Assembly: GCA_024275575.1 (NCBI GenBank)
Contig: JAJRYV010000009.1
Location: forward strand, 1-64,000
Length of the DNA stretch: 64,000 nucleotides
From: a bacterium
GTDB lineage: Bacteria; Zhuqueibacterota; Zhuqueibacteria; Zhuqueibacterales; Geothermadaptataceae
Reading direction: 5' to 3'
Below, one piece after another: positions 9,521-18,746 of this stretch. The notes beneath the pieces are model-generated. The model had not been told where the DNA came from. It did no database searches and saw nothing but the letters and a program-made list of their open reading frames with translations. Both the position numbers and the translations under genes were made by a program. Position 1 is the first letter of the stretch. Each line of letters starts with the position of its first letter.

Positions 9521-10537
9521 TTAGAATGTTACCTGACACAGGATCTGAATGGCATCCTTGCCTGTAACATCGGAATTGTTGAAGTTTATCTGTATTTTGG
9601 ACTGGTGCTGGTTCTGTGAATTAAAAAATATATTTAATCCAATAACAGTAATCGTCTGGTCACTTGCATCTTTTGCCACATCGAGTTTTTCGTATTTGAA
9701 GGTCGGCTCAAATTTTCCATTGAGCAGGTAACCCACGCCGAGCCAAAAATCGCTGCCGTCCTGCGCTTCACTGTTGCCGTCGCCGCGGGACATGAATTCT
9801 CCTTTAATCCACAGCTTGTCAAACTGTGCTTTAGCCCCGGCGCCAAAAATATTCACATTTTCCTGCCCGGAAATACTGGTCATCGCGCTGCCGAAATAGG
9901 CTTCGGCATAAATGTTTTTTACCGGTCGCGCGTGAATTCTACCGGCAAAACTGTAATCCTGGCCTGCGCCCGCACTGCCGATATCGTTGGCTTTATTGGG
10001 CCCCGGATTAAAAATACCGAGATCAAACCCCATGTTCATTTGACCGAATTTATTGGCTCGAAGCATCGCACCGAGGTTTCTTTCAAATACCAGCGCCTGA
10101 CCCAGCCCGCGTTTGACAAAATCCAGCCCGGCTCCGGAGGTATTGAACTCAGTACCGATCGGTGTTTTAAATTTACCCACGCTGACAAGAAATTTCTGAT
10201 TCACCTTAAACTTTATTTCCGCATCTTTGATGATCCCCGGAGAATCACCGTCTTTGTCGACGTCGGCGCTTTGTTTATTAAAATCCACTTGCAGTTTAAA
10301 ACCGACGATTGGATTGACCTGCCCTTTGACGACCATCCTGACCCGGTCAAAACCGAAAAGGAAACCATCATTTTTTTCCTGCTTAGTCACAGTCGACTGA
10401 ATAAAGCCATGCATCGTGAAAGTTTTCTTCTGCCCAAAAATGCTGCTTGTAACGAAGAATATACTCAGATAGACGATTAAAGATATCCGCCCCTTTTTTA
10501 GATTTGAGTTGATTTTTTTTTCTGATGAATTCATCAT
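9521..10537 (-). CDS. Outer-membrane porin, phosphate-selective porin O/P type
   Basis: A 338-residue protein with an N-terminal signal peptide (ending near SSIFGQ) and alternating beta-strand pattern through to a terminal phenylalanine (CQVTF), the usual C-terminal signal of outer-membrane barrels. Segments such as FGFDRVRMVVKGQV, KDAEIKFKV and LVSVGKFKTPIG fit the OprO/OprP-like porin family. A purine-rich AAAGGGAAAG precedes the ATG pair at 10537. It heads the minus-strand cluster with the PstS-like protein and the chemoreceptor, which suggests uptake and sensing of the same anionic solute. The substrate cannot be read from sequence. Its promoter must lie in the 10538-10983 gap, shared divergently with the sialidase-like gene. 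Confidence 0.85.
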   Translation of the reverse strand: MMNSSEKKINSNLKKGRISLIVYLSIFFVTSSIFGQKKTFTMHGFIQSTVTKQEKNDGFLFGFDRVRMVVKGQVNPIVGFKLQVDFNKQSADVDKDGDSPGIIKDAEIKFKVNQKFLVSVGKFKTPIGTEFNTSGAGLDFVKRGLGQALVFERNLGAMLRANKFGQMNMGFDLGIFNPGPNKANDIGSAGAGQDYSFAGRIHARPVKNIYAEAYFGSAMTSISGQENVNIFGAGAKAQFDKLWIKGEFMSRGDGNSEAQDGSDFWLGVGYLLNGKFEPTFKYEKLDVAKDASDQTITVIGLNIFFNSQNQHQSKIQINFNNSDVTGKDAIQILCQVTF

Positions 10538-10983
10538 CTTTCCCTTTCAGCTCGTTCAAATTGGATATTTTTCGAAGCAAGAAAATCTGCGCGCTAAAGA
10601 AAGCGGCACTTTTATATTTTTCTAAACAGAACACGGGGGATATTTCAGAAAAAAAATGTTGAAAAGTGATGGTTTTGTGGGGAGTTGGCATGACTGTTAT
10701 ATTCCTGTTCATCCATATTTGTCAGGCGGATTTTCCTCCAGTTTGTCAAGTGCCGGGCATCCCATGATGAATGCGCGTGCGTGCTTAAATACCCGACGAG
10801 CAGACCGGGCTGTTTTAGAAAATTGAAATTCGTCAATTTCATATTGATAACTTTTTATAAAATCAATATATTAAGATTGAGTGTCATTCTGGGCAATACT
10901 CGCTTTCAGTCTGTCTTGTATTAATTTTATGTCGCCGTATTATGAATTTATCTCACTGGGTTGGAAAGGTTTGGAGAAATCAG
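10538..10983. other. Divergent intergenic region between porin and sialidase-like operons
   Basis: This 446-base AT-rich gap must hold the promoters of two divergent transcription units. I see a seven-base inverted repeat, TGAAATT-CGTC-AATTTCA, at 10824-10841, a possible operator. No convincing Pho box was found by eye. Short open frames here look like noise. Confidence 0.5.
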
Positions 10984-12084
10984 ATGGAGAAAAAAGCGGT
11001 TTTTCAAATGTTTAAAAATACATTAATCGTTTGCTGCTTGTTGTTGCTCTCATGTTCTGCTGAGAATAATTCAGAGAAAAAATCGATGTTTGATCCTGTG
11101 GTTCAATCAGAATTTATTTTTTCGTTGGAAGATGCACCGACACCGGAATGCCACGCTTCAACCATTGCTGAATCACAGGGACGCCTGGTTGCTGCCTGGT
11201 TTGCCGGCACCAAAGAAAAAAACAGGGATGTCGGCATCTGGATTTCACACAAGGCAGACGGGCGTTGGTCGGAACCTTTCGAAGTTGTTAACGGGGTCCA
11301 AAAAGACGGTAATCGCTATCCCTGCTGGAACCCGGTGCTTTTTCAACCTGAAAATGGTGCGCTCATGCTTTTTTATAAAGTCGGGCCAAATCCGCGTGAA
11401 TGGTGGGGCATGCAGACCACCTCGGCAGATGGTGGTAAAACTTGGTCACAGCCGCAAAAATTGCCGCCAGGCATTCTCGGGCCGATTAAAAATAAACCAC
11501 TGCAACTTGCTACCGGGACGCTTTTTTGCCCAACGAGCACCGAGCATGACGGCTGGAAAATTCAGATCGAACGCAGTGATGATCTCGGTAAAACCTGGAG
11601 CACAACGGGTGATTTAAATGACGGTAAAAACATTGGCGCAATTCAGCCGACTATTTTATCTTATTCAAACGGTCGACTGCAATTGCTTTGCCGTACGGAA
11701 AACGGTTTTATCGCCGAATGTTGGTCGCCGGATAACGGCAAAACCTGGGGCGCTCTGAGGGCAACTGACCTGCCCAACCCCAATTCCGGCATCGATGGCC
11801 TGAGCCTGAGGGACGGGCGCCAACTGCTCGTTTACAATCCCACCGCCGGTGAATGGGGTGCGCGTGTGCCGCTTTCTGTCGCTGTCTCAAACGACGGCAA
11901 AAAGTGGCAGCCGGTTTTCGATCTCGAACCGGTCACTAACCCGGCAACAGTCGATGAAGAGGAATATTCCTATCCCGGCGTTATTCAAACAGCAGACGGC
12001 ATGGTGCACATCGTATACACCTGGAACCGTAAAACAGTGAAGCATGTCGTTCTCGATCCGGAAAAACTGTTGGCAGCCGAATAA
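10984..12084 (+). CDS. Sialidase-like BNR-repeat lipoprotein
   Basis: A 366-residue predicted lipoprotein (lipobox LLLSC, Cys24) with a six-bladed sialidase-type propeller. Asp-box motifs are visible as SADGGKTW, SDDLGKTW and SPDNGKTW, plus a weaker SNDGKKW. The family includes exo-sialidases and many relatives of unknown specificity; the canonical sialidase FRIP motif is not evident, so sialidase activity is not proven. I chose the ATG at 10984 (MEKK) because GGAG lies seven bases upstream and the hydrophobic segment follows; an ATG at 10942 is also in frame. It opens a plus-strand run of carbohydrate and envelope genes, and the SIS-domain gene starts three bases after its stop. Confidence 0.82.
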   Translation: MEKKAVFQMFKNTLIVCCLLLLSCSAENNSEKKSMFDPVVQSEFIFSLEDAPTPECHASTIAESQGRLVAAWFAGTKEKNRDVGIWISHKADGRWSEPFEVVNGVQKDGNRYPCWNPVLFQPENGALMLFYKVGPNPREWWGMQTTSADGGKTWSQPQKLPPGILGPIKNKPLQLATGTLFCPTSTEHDGWKIQIERSDDLGKTWSTTGDLNDGKNIGAIQPTILSYSNGRLQLLCRTENGFIAECWSPDNGKTWGALRATDLPNPNSGIDGLSLRDGRQLLVYNPTAGEWGARVPLSVAVSNDGKKWQPVFDLEPVTNPATVDEEEYSYPGVIQTADGMVHIVYTWNRKTVKHVVLDPEKLLAAE

Positions 12085-12087
12085 TCG

Positions 12088-12774
12088 ATGCGACAAAAAA
12101 TTGACGAGTTAAACATGCAAAAGTTCACACCGCTTGAAAATGAAATTCTCAACGAAATGCTGCAACGGCGACCTGATTTGCAGTCTGCAGTTCCGGCGCT
12201 GGCCGATCTCCATTTTGCTCTCGCAGCTTCTTATGATGCCGGTGGGAAATTATTGCTGTGCGGCAACGGTGGCAGCCATGCCGATGCGCTGCATATCGCC
12301 GGGGAGTTGTGCAAAAGCTTCGAAAGGTTACGTCCGGTTCCGCAAGATTTCGCCCAAAAATTAAATAGTCTGCCTTTTGGGGATGCGCTGGCACAACATC
12401 TTGAAGTCGGACTGGCGGCAATCGCACTCGGGAGCGGCAGCGCCCTGAAAACTGCTGTTGAAAATGACTCGTCACAGCGGCATATCGCCTTTGCACAGGA
12501 GGCCTATGCCTTGCTCAAACCTGAGGATATTTTGCTCGGTATCTCGACCTCCGGCAATGCGGATAACTGCCTGATGGCGCTTTCGGTCGCGCGGGCATGT
12601 GGGGCAAAAACTGTTGCGCTCACCGGTCCGCACGGCGGCAAAATGGCGGCATTTGCCGATATCGCCATCAAAGCGCCGGGCAGCTCGGTGAAAGTTATCC
12701 AGGAAGCACATTTGGTGCTCTATCATACAAGCTGTGCGATGATCGAGGCGCATTATTTTAAAGAAAAACGATAG
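12088..12774 (+). CDS. SIS-domain sugar-phosphate isomerase, GmhA-like
   Basis: A 228-residue cytoplasmic protein with a SIS fold: CGNGGSHADALH (residues 58-69) and GISTSGNADN are the phosphosugar-binding loops of the sedoheptulose-7-phosphate isomerase (GmhA/DiaA) group. It is longer than usual GmhA (about 190-200), with an insertion around residues 82-125 (RPVPQDFAQKLNSLPF region). Its position three bases behind the sialidase-like gene suggests translational coupling. In this context it may isomerise a phosphorylated sugar released by the locus rather than make LPS heptose; the substrate is open. An internal ATG at 12115 could also be the start. Confidence 0.78.
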   Translation: MRQKIDELNMQKFTPLENEILNEMLQRRPDLQSAVPALADLHFALAASYDAGGKLLLCGNGGSHADALHIAGELCKSFERLRPVPQDFAQKLNSLPFGDALAQHLEVGLAAIALGSGSALKTAVENDSSQRHIAFAQEAYALLKPEDILLGISTSGNADNCLMALSVARACGAKTVALTGPHGGKMAAFADIAIKAPGSSVKVIQEAHLVLYHTSCAMIEAHYFKEKR

Positions 12775-12857
12775 CAAAGAGTGAATTGCCGGATATTTGA
12801 ATCTGCCTGATTTGTGACACACACCTTGATTCCCGTCGATCACTACGGAGGAAGTTT

Positions 12858-13880
12858 ATGAAGTCGACTTTGTTAAAAATCGGCCGCCTCATTTTGCGGA
12901 CGATCATGGCGCTCATCGCGCTCTGGGCAATACTCTATGTCCTGCTGCAATGGCGCAACCGCGATGTTTCCCGGCCGCCGTTTGGTTATCCCTCTCAGAA
13001 TTTCATTTTTGCTGCCCACTACCTCGGGTTTGAGCCGCTTGTCGATCTTGAGCCACAAGTGCCGGCACGCATCAAAGTTTTTAAAAAAATTGTTTATAAA
13101 GAAATTGACAGCCTGCAACTGGCGCTCGATATCTATCAACCGCTGGATATCAGAAAATCACGCCCGCTCATAGTTTTCATCCACGGTGGTTCGTGGAATT
13201 GGGGAAAACGCTCGGATTACCACGTCTATTTGCTCGATTTTGCCAAACGCGGCTGGATCACCGCAACCGTAACTTACCGACTGCGCAAACAGGCCAAATT
13301 TCCCGCTGCGGCGGAAGATGTGAAATGTGCTGTGAAGTGGATCAAAAATCACGCTGATGAGTTCAAAATTGATGCGGAAAATATTGCCCTGGTGGGGGGC
13401 TCTGCCGGTGCACATCTGGCGATGTTAACAGCGTTCACTGCTGAAAGCGGTGAATTTTCACAAGGCTGCAACAGTGACGGAAGTCCCGCAGTGAAAGCCC
13501 TGGTCGATATCTACGGGCCGGTTGATCTAACGGTTGATTACGCTGTTTCGAATAAAAATGTGCAGAAATTTCTGGGCGGTCAGTATACAGAAATTCCACA
13601 GATTTATGATGTCGCATCTCCGGGGAATTATGTTACGGAAAAATCACCGCCCACACTTATTCTGCACGGCAGCATCGATACGCTGGTACCCGTCGAACAG
13701 GCGGAATTGCTCGTTTCTCTATTACAGGAAAAAGGCGTGCCGGTAGAATACTATCCACTGCCGGGCTGGCCCCATGCGATGGATTTGGCGTTGCATCCCA
13801 ATCGCTACATGCAGAATCGCATGACACAATTTTTCAAGAAATATATCCCGATTGCAGAGTCAGAATTCGTTGAAAAATAA
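12858..13880 (+). CDS. Membrane-anchored alpha/beta-hydrolase, BD-FAE/carboxylesterase type
   Basis: A 340-residue alpha/beta-hydrolase with an N-terminal hydrophobic anchor (residues 11-30). The oxyanion-hole HGG (109-111), nucleophile elbow GGSAG (Ser182), a late Asp in HGSIDTLVP and a His in WPHAMD form a complete catalytic set. This resembles the bacterial feruloyl/acetyl esterase (BD-FAE) group that removes acyl groups from polysaccharides. GGAGG stands before the ATG at 12858. It lies in the plus-strand glycan locus between the SIS isomerase and the PqaA-like lipoprotein, which fits a role in deacylating glycoconjugates in the periplasm. Exact substrate is unknown. Confidence 0.82.
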   Translation: MKSTLLKIGRLILRTIMALIALWAILYVLLQWRNRDVSRPPFGYPSQNFIFAAHYLGFEPLVDLEPQVPARIKVFKKIVYKEIDSLQLALDIYQPLDIRKSRPLIVFIHGGSWNWGKRSDYHVYLLDFAKRGWITATVTYRLRKQAKFPAAAEDVKCAVKWIKNHADEFKIDAENIALVGGSAGAHLAMLTAFTAESGEFSQGCNSDGSPAVKALVDIYGPVDLTVDYAVSNKNVQKFLGGQYTEIPQIYDVASPGNYVTEKSPPTLILHGSIDTLVPVEQAELLVSLLQEKGVPVEYYPLPGWPHAMDLALHPNRYMQNRMTQFFKKYIPIAESEFVEK

Positions 13881-13900
13881 CCAAAAAGGAGACTGAATTA

Positions 13901-15409
13901 GTGAAAAAAATACGTTATTTTGATGTCAAAATAAAAAAAACGCTATCCCGCCGGTCTGCACTGTTACTGATGTTTTTTCTTGTTCTGTTTCTATCCAGTC
14001 AAAGCGGCTGCAACCTTCGTGAAGATAAAACTACAGCGGTTGCCACCGCTTCCAGCCTGCTTGACAAATATGTCGCACAACCTGACAGCAGTTTTCACTA
14101 TGAATATTTAAATACAGTCACAGGAGACGGATATAAGGCGCATGTTGTCCGTCTCGTTTCCCAGCATTGGTTGACAACTGCTGAAGTGAAAGACCCATTC
14201 TGGTGGCATTGGCTGACCATCGTGATCCCGGATTCTGTCGGCAGCAGCACCGGACTTTTATTCATTGGCGGCGGCAAGCGCACTGACCCGGCACCGCAAA
14301 AAGCCGAAGATGAGTTTGTTAAAATTGCGCTGGCGACAAACTCCGTTGTCACCTTTCTGCACAATGTACCAAACCAGCCAATGGAATTTGTTGGGGATAG
14401 CTACGGGCCGCGCGTTGAGGATGAACTCATCGCTTATGGCTGGCGGCAATATCTTGAAGCCGGCGGCGGAGATGAAAATGTGCGTTGGCTGCCGCGTCTG
14501 CCGATGACCAATTCCGCCGTACGAGCGATGGATGCCGTCAGCGCTGTGTGTTTAGAAAAAGACAGCCTGGTTGTCGATCACTATGTTGTCGCCGGTGGTT
14601 CGAAACGTGGTTGGACGACCTGGACAACAGCGGTGGTCGATCATCGCGTCATCGCAATAATGCCTATTGTCATCGATATGCTTAACGTGGTGCCGTCGTT
14701 TCAACATCACTGGCAAGCTTATGGTTTCTGGGCTCCGGCAGTTAAGAATTATGTACACGAAGGCATCATGGAATGGCAAAATTCGCAAGAATATCAAAGC
14801 CTGATGAAAAATGTCGAGCCCTATACGTTTCGCAACCGGCTGACCTTGCCTAAATTATTGATCAACGCCTCCGGCGATCAATTCTTTCTGCCGGATTCAT
14901 GGCAGTTTTATTGGTCTGATCTGGTGGGTGAAAAGTACATTCGTTATGTGCCCAATACAGATCATGGCCTGCACGATAGTGATGCATTGGAGTCAATTGC
15001 AGCATTTCACTACATGATCATTAACAACAAACCTCGACCGAATTTTGATTGGTCAGTGGAAAATGGAAGAATAAATATCGCCACTGATCCCGCCCAACCT
15101 CCAAAAAAAATACTGTTATGGCAAGCAGTCAATACCAAAACACGTGACTTTCGGCTGCTGGCAATCGGAAAAACCTGGCAATCGCAAGCGATCATCCTGC
15201 GCGATGACGGGCAGTACCAGGTTTCTATTGAGAAACCACAAGTAGGCTGGGCAGCCTTTTTCGTAGAATTGACTTACCCCGGCACTGCTGATATTCCTTT
15301 GAAAATGAGTACGGGGGTTGTGGTCGTGCCGGATTCGTTGCCGTTTGCGCCCTACGAATCTCCAGCGCCAAAAGGCACGCCCTTATCGGAAGATAAATTA
15401 TTGCGCTAA
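13901..15409 (+). CDS. PqaA-type (PhoPQ-activated pathogenicity-related) lipoprotein
   Basis: A 502-residue protein of the PhoPQ-activated pathogenicity-related family (PqaA), an alpha/beta-hydrolase-like fold of poorly known function. Family hallmarks are PFWWHWLTIVIPD, the GGGKRTDP stretch, VVAGGSKRGWTTW (likely nucleophile-elbow region) and INASGDQFFLPDS followed by PNTDHGLHDS. The N-terminus has a basic stretch, a hydrophobic segment and a lipobox-like SQSGC (Cys37). It starts at GTG 13901 with AAGGAG ten bases upstream, 20 bases after the esterase gene, so the two are probably cotranscribed. It may be an envelope hydrolase acting with its neighbours. Confidence 0.82.
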   Translation: MKKIRYFDVKIKKTLSRRSALLLMFFLVLFLSSQSGCNLREDKTTAVATASSLLDKYVAQPDSSFHYEYLNTVTGDGYKAHVVRLVSQHWLTTAEVKDPFWWHWLTIVIPDSVGSSTGLLFIGGGKRTDPAPQKAEDEFVKIALATNSVVTFLHNVPNQPMEFVGDSYGPRVEDELIAYGWRQYLEAGGGDENVRWLPRLPMTNSAVRAMDAVSAVCLEKDSLVVDHYVVAGGSKRGWTTWTTAVVDHRVIAIMPIVIDMLNVVPSFQHHWQAYGFWAPAVKNYVHEGIMEWQNSQEYQSLMKNVEPYTFRNRLTLPKLLINASGDQFFLPDSWQFYWSDLVGEKYIRYVPNTDHGLHDSDALESIAAFHYMIINNKPRPNFDWSVENGRINIATDPAQPPKKILLWQAVNTKTRDFRLLAIGKTWQSQAIILRDDGQYQVSIEKPQVGWAAFFVELTYPGTADIPLKMSTGVVVVPDSLPFAPYESPAPKGTPLSEDKLLR

Positions 15410-15506
15410 AATGTGATTTTGCTCCGAGACTTTAACAGAATAGAAAAAGCGTGAAAAAAATTAGCAACAAATAACAACCTGAAAGAAAGGTAAAAGAGGT
15501 AGGTGA

Positions 15507-17216
15507 ATGCGAGCGCAAAAATTAACAGAACTGAAGAATAGTGAAAATTTACCGGTCATTGGCGTTTTCGCGACCTGCGACCCGCGGATCGATGTGGAAG
15601 CACGAAAACGGGCGCAAAATATCGTGCAAATGGCGGCGGACATTCTTGCGGAAAATATTAAATCGGTCGATGGCGGTGTTATTCCGGTTGTTTACTCCGA
15701 TCTTCTTGTCGATGGTGAAAAGGAAGCTGATACCGTCGCTCGACAATTTAAAAACAGCGGCGTTGATGCAATCGTTTGCGTCCCCGATACCTGGGCTTTT
15801 CCGCAACTTACCGTGCTCAGCTTGTTGCGTCATTTTCCGCCCGATACCCCATTCAATATGACCTGCGGCAATTCCGGCCCGCGGCCCGGCGTGGTTTTCA
15901 CCCACGCTGTCTCCGGTGCAATCTCACAGCATGGCGGCTTGGTCCATATCAATGTCGGCAACTGGCCGGATGCCGGCTTAAATCCAAAAATGAGTGAAAA
16001 AACGGCTGCCGGCCTCATCGATTGGGCTTATGCTGCAATAACTTATCAGGGTTTGAAAGGCCGCCGCGTGGTGATTTTTGGACACGATTCCATGGGTATG
16101 GAAACCGCGCTGGCGCATGTGCTGCCGATTCGCAATCAGCTCGGCATTGAAATCACTCGCCTCGATATGAAATTGTTGGCCGATATGCTGCAGAAAAAAG
16201 CATATGATGAAGCTGAATTAAAAAGATTGCGGGATTGGCTTGATGAAAACATCGGTGGCGGCATTGAGCTGGAAACAGCCGGACATTCGAGTCATTTGAA
16301 TACCAGTCTTGCCATGTATCTGATCACGCGCGATTTGATGCAGGGCCTCAATGCTGTCGGTGGTGGATTTATGAGCCAACTCGAATGGGGCTCCGATTTT
16401 CGCGGCCTGCCGCTGCCGGTGGCTGATGTGATGGAATCACTGTTCAATTCAACTTTTGATCACAATGGCCGCAAAGCGCCGCTGCCGTTTGCCACCGAAG
16501 CCGACGTTCAGGGGTTGCTCACGATGCTTTTCATGACCCACCTTTCTGCAGGCAATCCACCGTTATTCATGGATTTTCGCAAGGTTTGGGAAAATTGGGA
16601 AATCGAAAATCTGGCAAAAAAAATTGGCGTGAAACTCACCGGCAGCACGCTTTGGCAACAACGCGGTTTTGTCGACGGCGATAATTCGGGTTCGGCATCA
16701 TTCGATTGGGCGGCTCTTCCCGGCACACCCGTCGCTGAGATTATGCAGAAAATTTGCCTGCCGCAGGTTGGTCGTGATTATTTCCCCGGCGGCGGCAATG
16801 CTGTTAATTACATTTCCCCGGGTGCTATTTCCGGCATCGCAGCACGACTGGCTTACAGTTCACTTTCCGGTATGTTTTCGATGATTTGGGATGAAGCGGA
16901 AACGCAGGAATTGCCACAAAAACTGGCACAGGCCGTGTGCAACATCTCAACGCCTATCTGGCCGCATACCTTTATAACCCCCAGGCATGCAACGATGACC
17001 GAATACAAACAATTTGCCCCGGCCAACCATTTTCACATGACCTGGAATTTGAACACCGCCCGGTTGCAATACTGGATGGATTTAGCCAATGTTCTATCGG
17101 TGACACCGTGGCGGGAAATGCCTGCATTCCGCGAGGGAATCGACCGGCCGCAACCATTGCTCTATTTGCTCAATGGCGGAGAAGATGCGACAAAAATCCT
17201 GCGCCGGCGCGGATAA
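15507..17216 (+). CDS. L-fucose isomerase-like enzyme (FucI/AraA family)
   Basis: A 569-residue protein, close to E. coli FucI in length (591). The metal-binding acids are in the expected place: Glu331 in PFATEADVQG and Asp356 in LFMDFRKV, about 25 residues apart as in FucI (Glu337, Asp361), and a later His in FHMTWNLN. The N-terminal substrate-recognition domain (residues 15-190) is also present. Such enzymes interconvert L-fucose/L-fuculose or related aldoses in the cytoplasm. No fuculokinase or aldolase gene is next to it, so sugar specificity and pathway remain open. It supports the view that this locus handles fucose- or arabinose-like sugars. AGAGGTAGG precedes the ATG. Confidence 0.85.
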   Translation: MRAQKLTELKNSENLPVIGVFATCDPRIDVEARKRAQNIVQMAADILAENIKSVDGGVIPVVYSDLLVDGEKEADTVARQFKNSGVDAIVCVPDTWAFPQLTVLSLLRHFPPDTPFNMTCGNSGPRPGVVFTHAVSGAISQHGGLVHINVGNWPDAGLNPKMSEKTAAGLIDWAYAAITYQGLKGRRVVIFGHDSMGMETALAHVLPIRNQLGIEITRLDMKLLADMLQKKAYDEAELKRLRDWLDENIGGGIELETAGHSSHLNTSLAMYLITRDLMQGLNAVGGGFMSQLEWGSDFRGLPLPVADVMESLFNSTFDHNGRKAPLPFATEADVQGLLTMLFMTHLSAGNPPLFMDFRKVWENWEIENLAKKIGVKLTGSTLWQQRGFVDGDNSGSASFDWAALPGTPVAEIMQKICLPQVGRDYFPGGGNAVNYISPGAISGIAARLAYSSLSGMFSMIWDEAETQELPQKLAQAVCNISTPIWPHTFITPRHATMTEYKQFAPANHFHMTWNLNTARLQYWMDLANVLSVTPWREMPAFREGIDRPQPLLYLLNGGEDATKILRRRG

Positions 17217-17327
17217 GCACGCTGGTGATATTACCGCTAAGATAGAAAACAACAGGATCGATTAAATTGATGGATTACTGCCGGTTTTTTTCAACCCTTA
17301 ACCGATAAGGATGGAAAAATAAAAATT

Positions 17328-18686
17328 ATGAATTTATTGATAGAATTGATAGCTGTCGTGTTGGTTTTGAGTTCATGTCAAAGCAATATTTCCGATCCGC
17401 TCCGGGTTGAAAAACAACTCACATTCGACGCCAAGAACCATGATCTTGATGACAATGACAATTTCTCTCCCGACGGCCAATGGCTGGTTTATGATGTCCG
17501 CGATAAAAACGGCATCGGGGCGAATCCGACAATTGAAAAAGTGAATGTCGCAACCGGCGAGATGCTGGCCATCTACGAAGTGCCCGGTCAGCATGCTTAC
17601 GGCCCGGGTTGTGGTGCCGCTAGTTATCATCCTTTTGAAAGCAAGGTCGTTTTTATTCACGGATTATTCAATTGTTCGCCGGAAAATCCATATCAACAAT
17701 GGCGTCGTTTCGGCATGATCATCGATGAAAAGAAGCCCGACCCGCCTGTCGTTTTGGATGCGCGGGACCTCACGCCACCCTGCACACCCGGGGCGCTGCA
17801 CGGTGGCACCCACCGGCACGAGTGGAGCGCTGATGGCAAATGGATTGGTTTTACCTATAACGACGCCATCCTTGCTGAAATTGAAGAAAAAACCGAAAAA
17901 AAAGTTAACCTGCGCACCCTCGGCGTTTCGTGGAATGGCCGGGCGGTTGCCGTCGATAAAAATACTTCCGGTGAGAATTTCGATGGCACCTGGTATTCGG
18001 CGCTGATCGTGCAAGTGGTCACCAAACCCCGGCGCGGCTCCGATGAAATCAGTCATGCAGCCGGCGATCGCTGGTTGGGCAGGCGGGGATATGAGAAACA
18101 GCAGGGGCACTGGCAGCGGGCGCGAACTTTTTTGGGAACAGTGCGGGATGGCACCGGCAGCTCGGTCAATGAAGTCTTTATCGTCGATATTCCCGAACAA
18201 ATCGATAACCCGGGGGATCGATTGGCTCTGGCCGGTACGGAATTTTATATACCACGCGGGGTGCATCAGCGGCGTTTAACGAATACGAGCCGGTGGAATT
18301 ACCCCGGGGTCTCCCGTGTGACCAGCTCACCGGATGGTTCGGTTATCAGTTTTCTCGCACGGGATGCCGGCAACCGTTTGCAGATTTATTTCGTTCCTGC
18401 GACCGGCGGCGAAGTCACGAAAATGACGCAGCAACAGAAATCTTTGTCTCGAGACGGGGGGATCCGCTGGCATCCCGATGGTCAATACATCAGTTATGTT
18501 TGTGATCATACGATCTACCTATATTCGATCGCCGGGCCGAGTTCTCAGGCGATTACGCCGCGGTTCGACAGAGTCCCTTTTAATTTAACCTGGTCTCATG
18601 ACGGCCGGTTGCTGGCGTATAATAAAACCGTTTCCACTGCCGGCAGTGCTTTCAAACAGATATTTTTATTGCATCAGTCTGAATAA
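17328..18686 (+). CDS. DUF3748 (YidR-like) beta-propeller lipoprotein
   Basis: A 452-residue lipoprotein (lipobox LVLSSC, Cys17) similar throughout to the DUF3748 family, whose E. coli member is YidR: NDNFSPDGQWLVYDVR, IEKVNVATGE, the LHGGTHRHEWSADGKWIGFTYND block and PRRGSDEISHA near residue 240 are characteristic. The repeats (SPDGSVISFLA, HPDGQYISYV, SHDGRLLAY) show a TolB/WD40-like propeller. The molecular role of the family is unknown; location would be periplasmic and membrane-attached. It lies 111 bases after the fucose-isomerase-like gene on the same strand. Confidence 0.82.
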   Translation: MNLLIELIAVVLVLSSCQSNISDPLRVEKQLTFDAKNHDLDDNDNFSPDGQWLVYDVRDKNGIGANPTIEKVNVATGEMLAIYEVPGQHAYGPGCGAASYHPFESKVVFIHGLFNCSPENPYQQWRRFGMIIDEKKPDPPVVLDARDLTPPCTPGALHGGTHRHEWSADGKWIGFTYNDAILAEIEEKTEKKVNLRTLGVSWNGRAVAVDKNTSGENFDGTWYSALIVQVVTKPRRGSDEISHAAGDRWLGRRGYEKQQGHWQRARTFLGTVRDGTGSSVNEVFIVDIPEQIDNPGDRLALAGTEFYIPRGVHQRRLTNTSRWNYPGVSRVTSSPDGSVISFLARDAGNRLQIYFVPATGGEVTKMTQQQKSLSRDGGIRWHPDGQYISYVCDHTIYLYSIAGPSSQAITPRFDRVPFNLTWSHDGRLLAYNKTVSTAGSAFKQIFLLHQSE

Positions 18687-18746
18687 TCATGAAAAATTCA
18701 ATGGTAAGAAAGATAATCCTGTCCGGCCGACAGAAAGGGGTAACTC

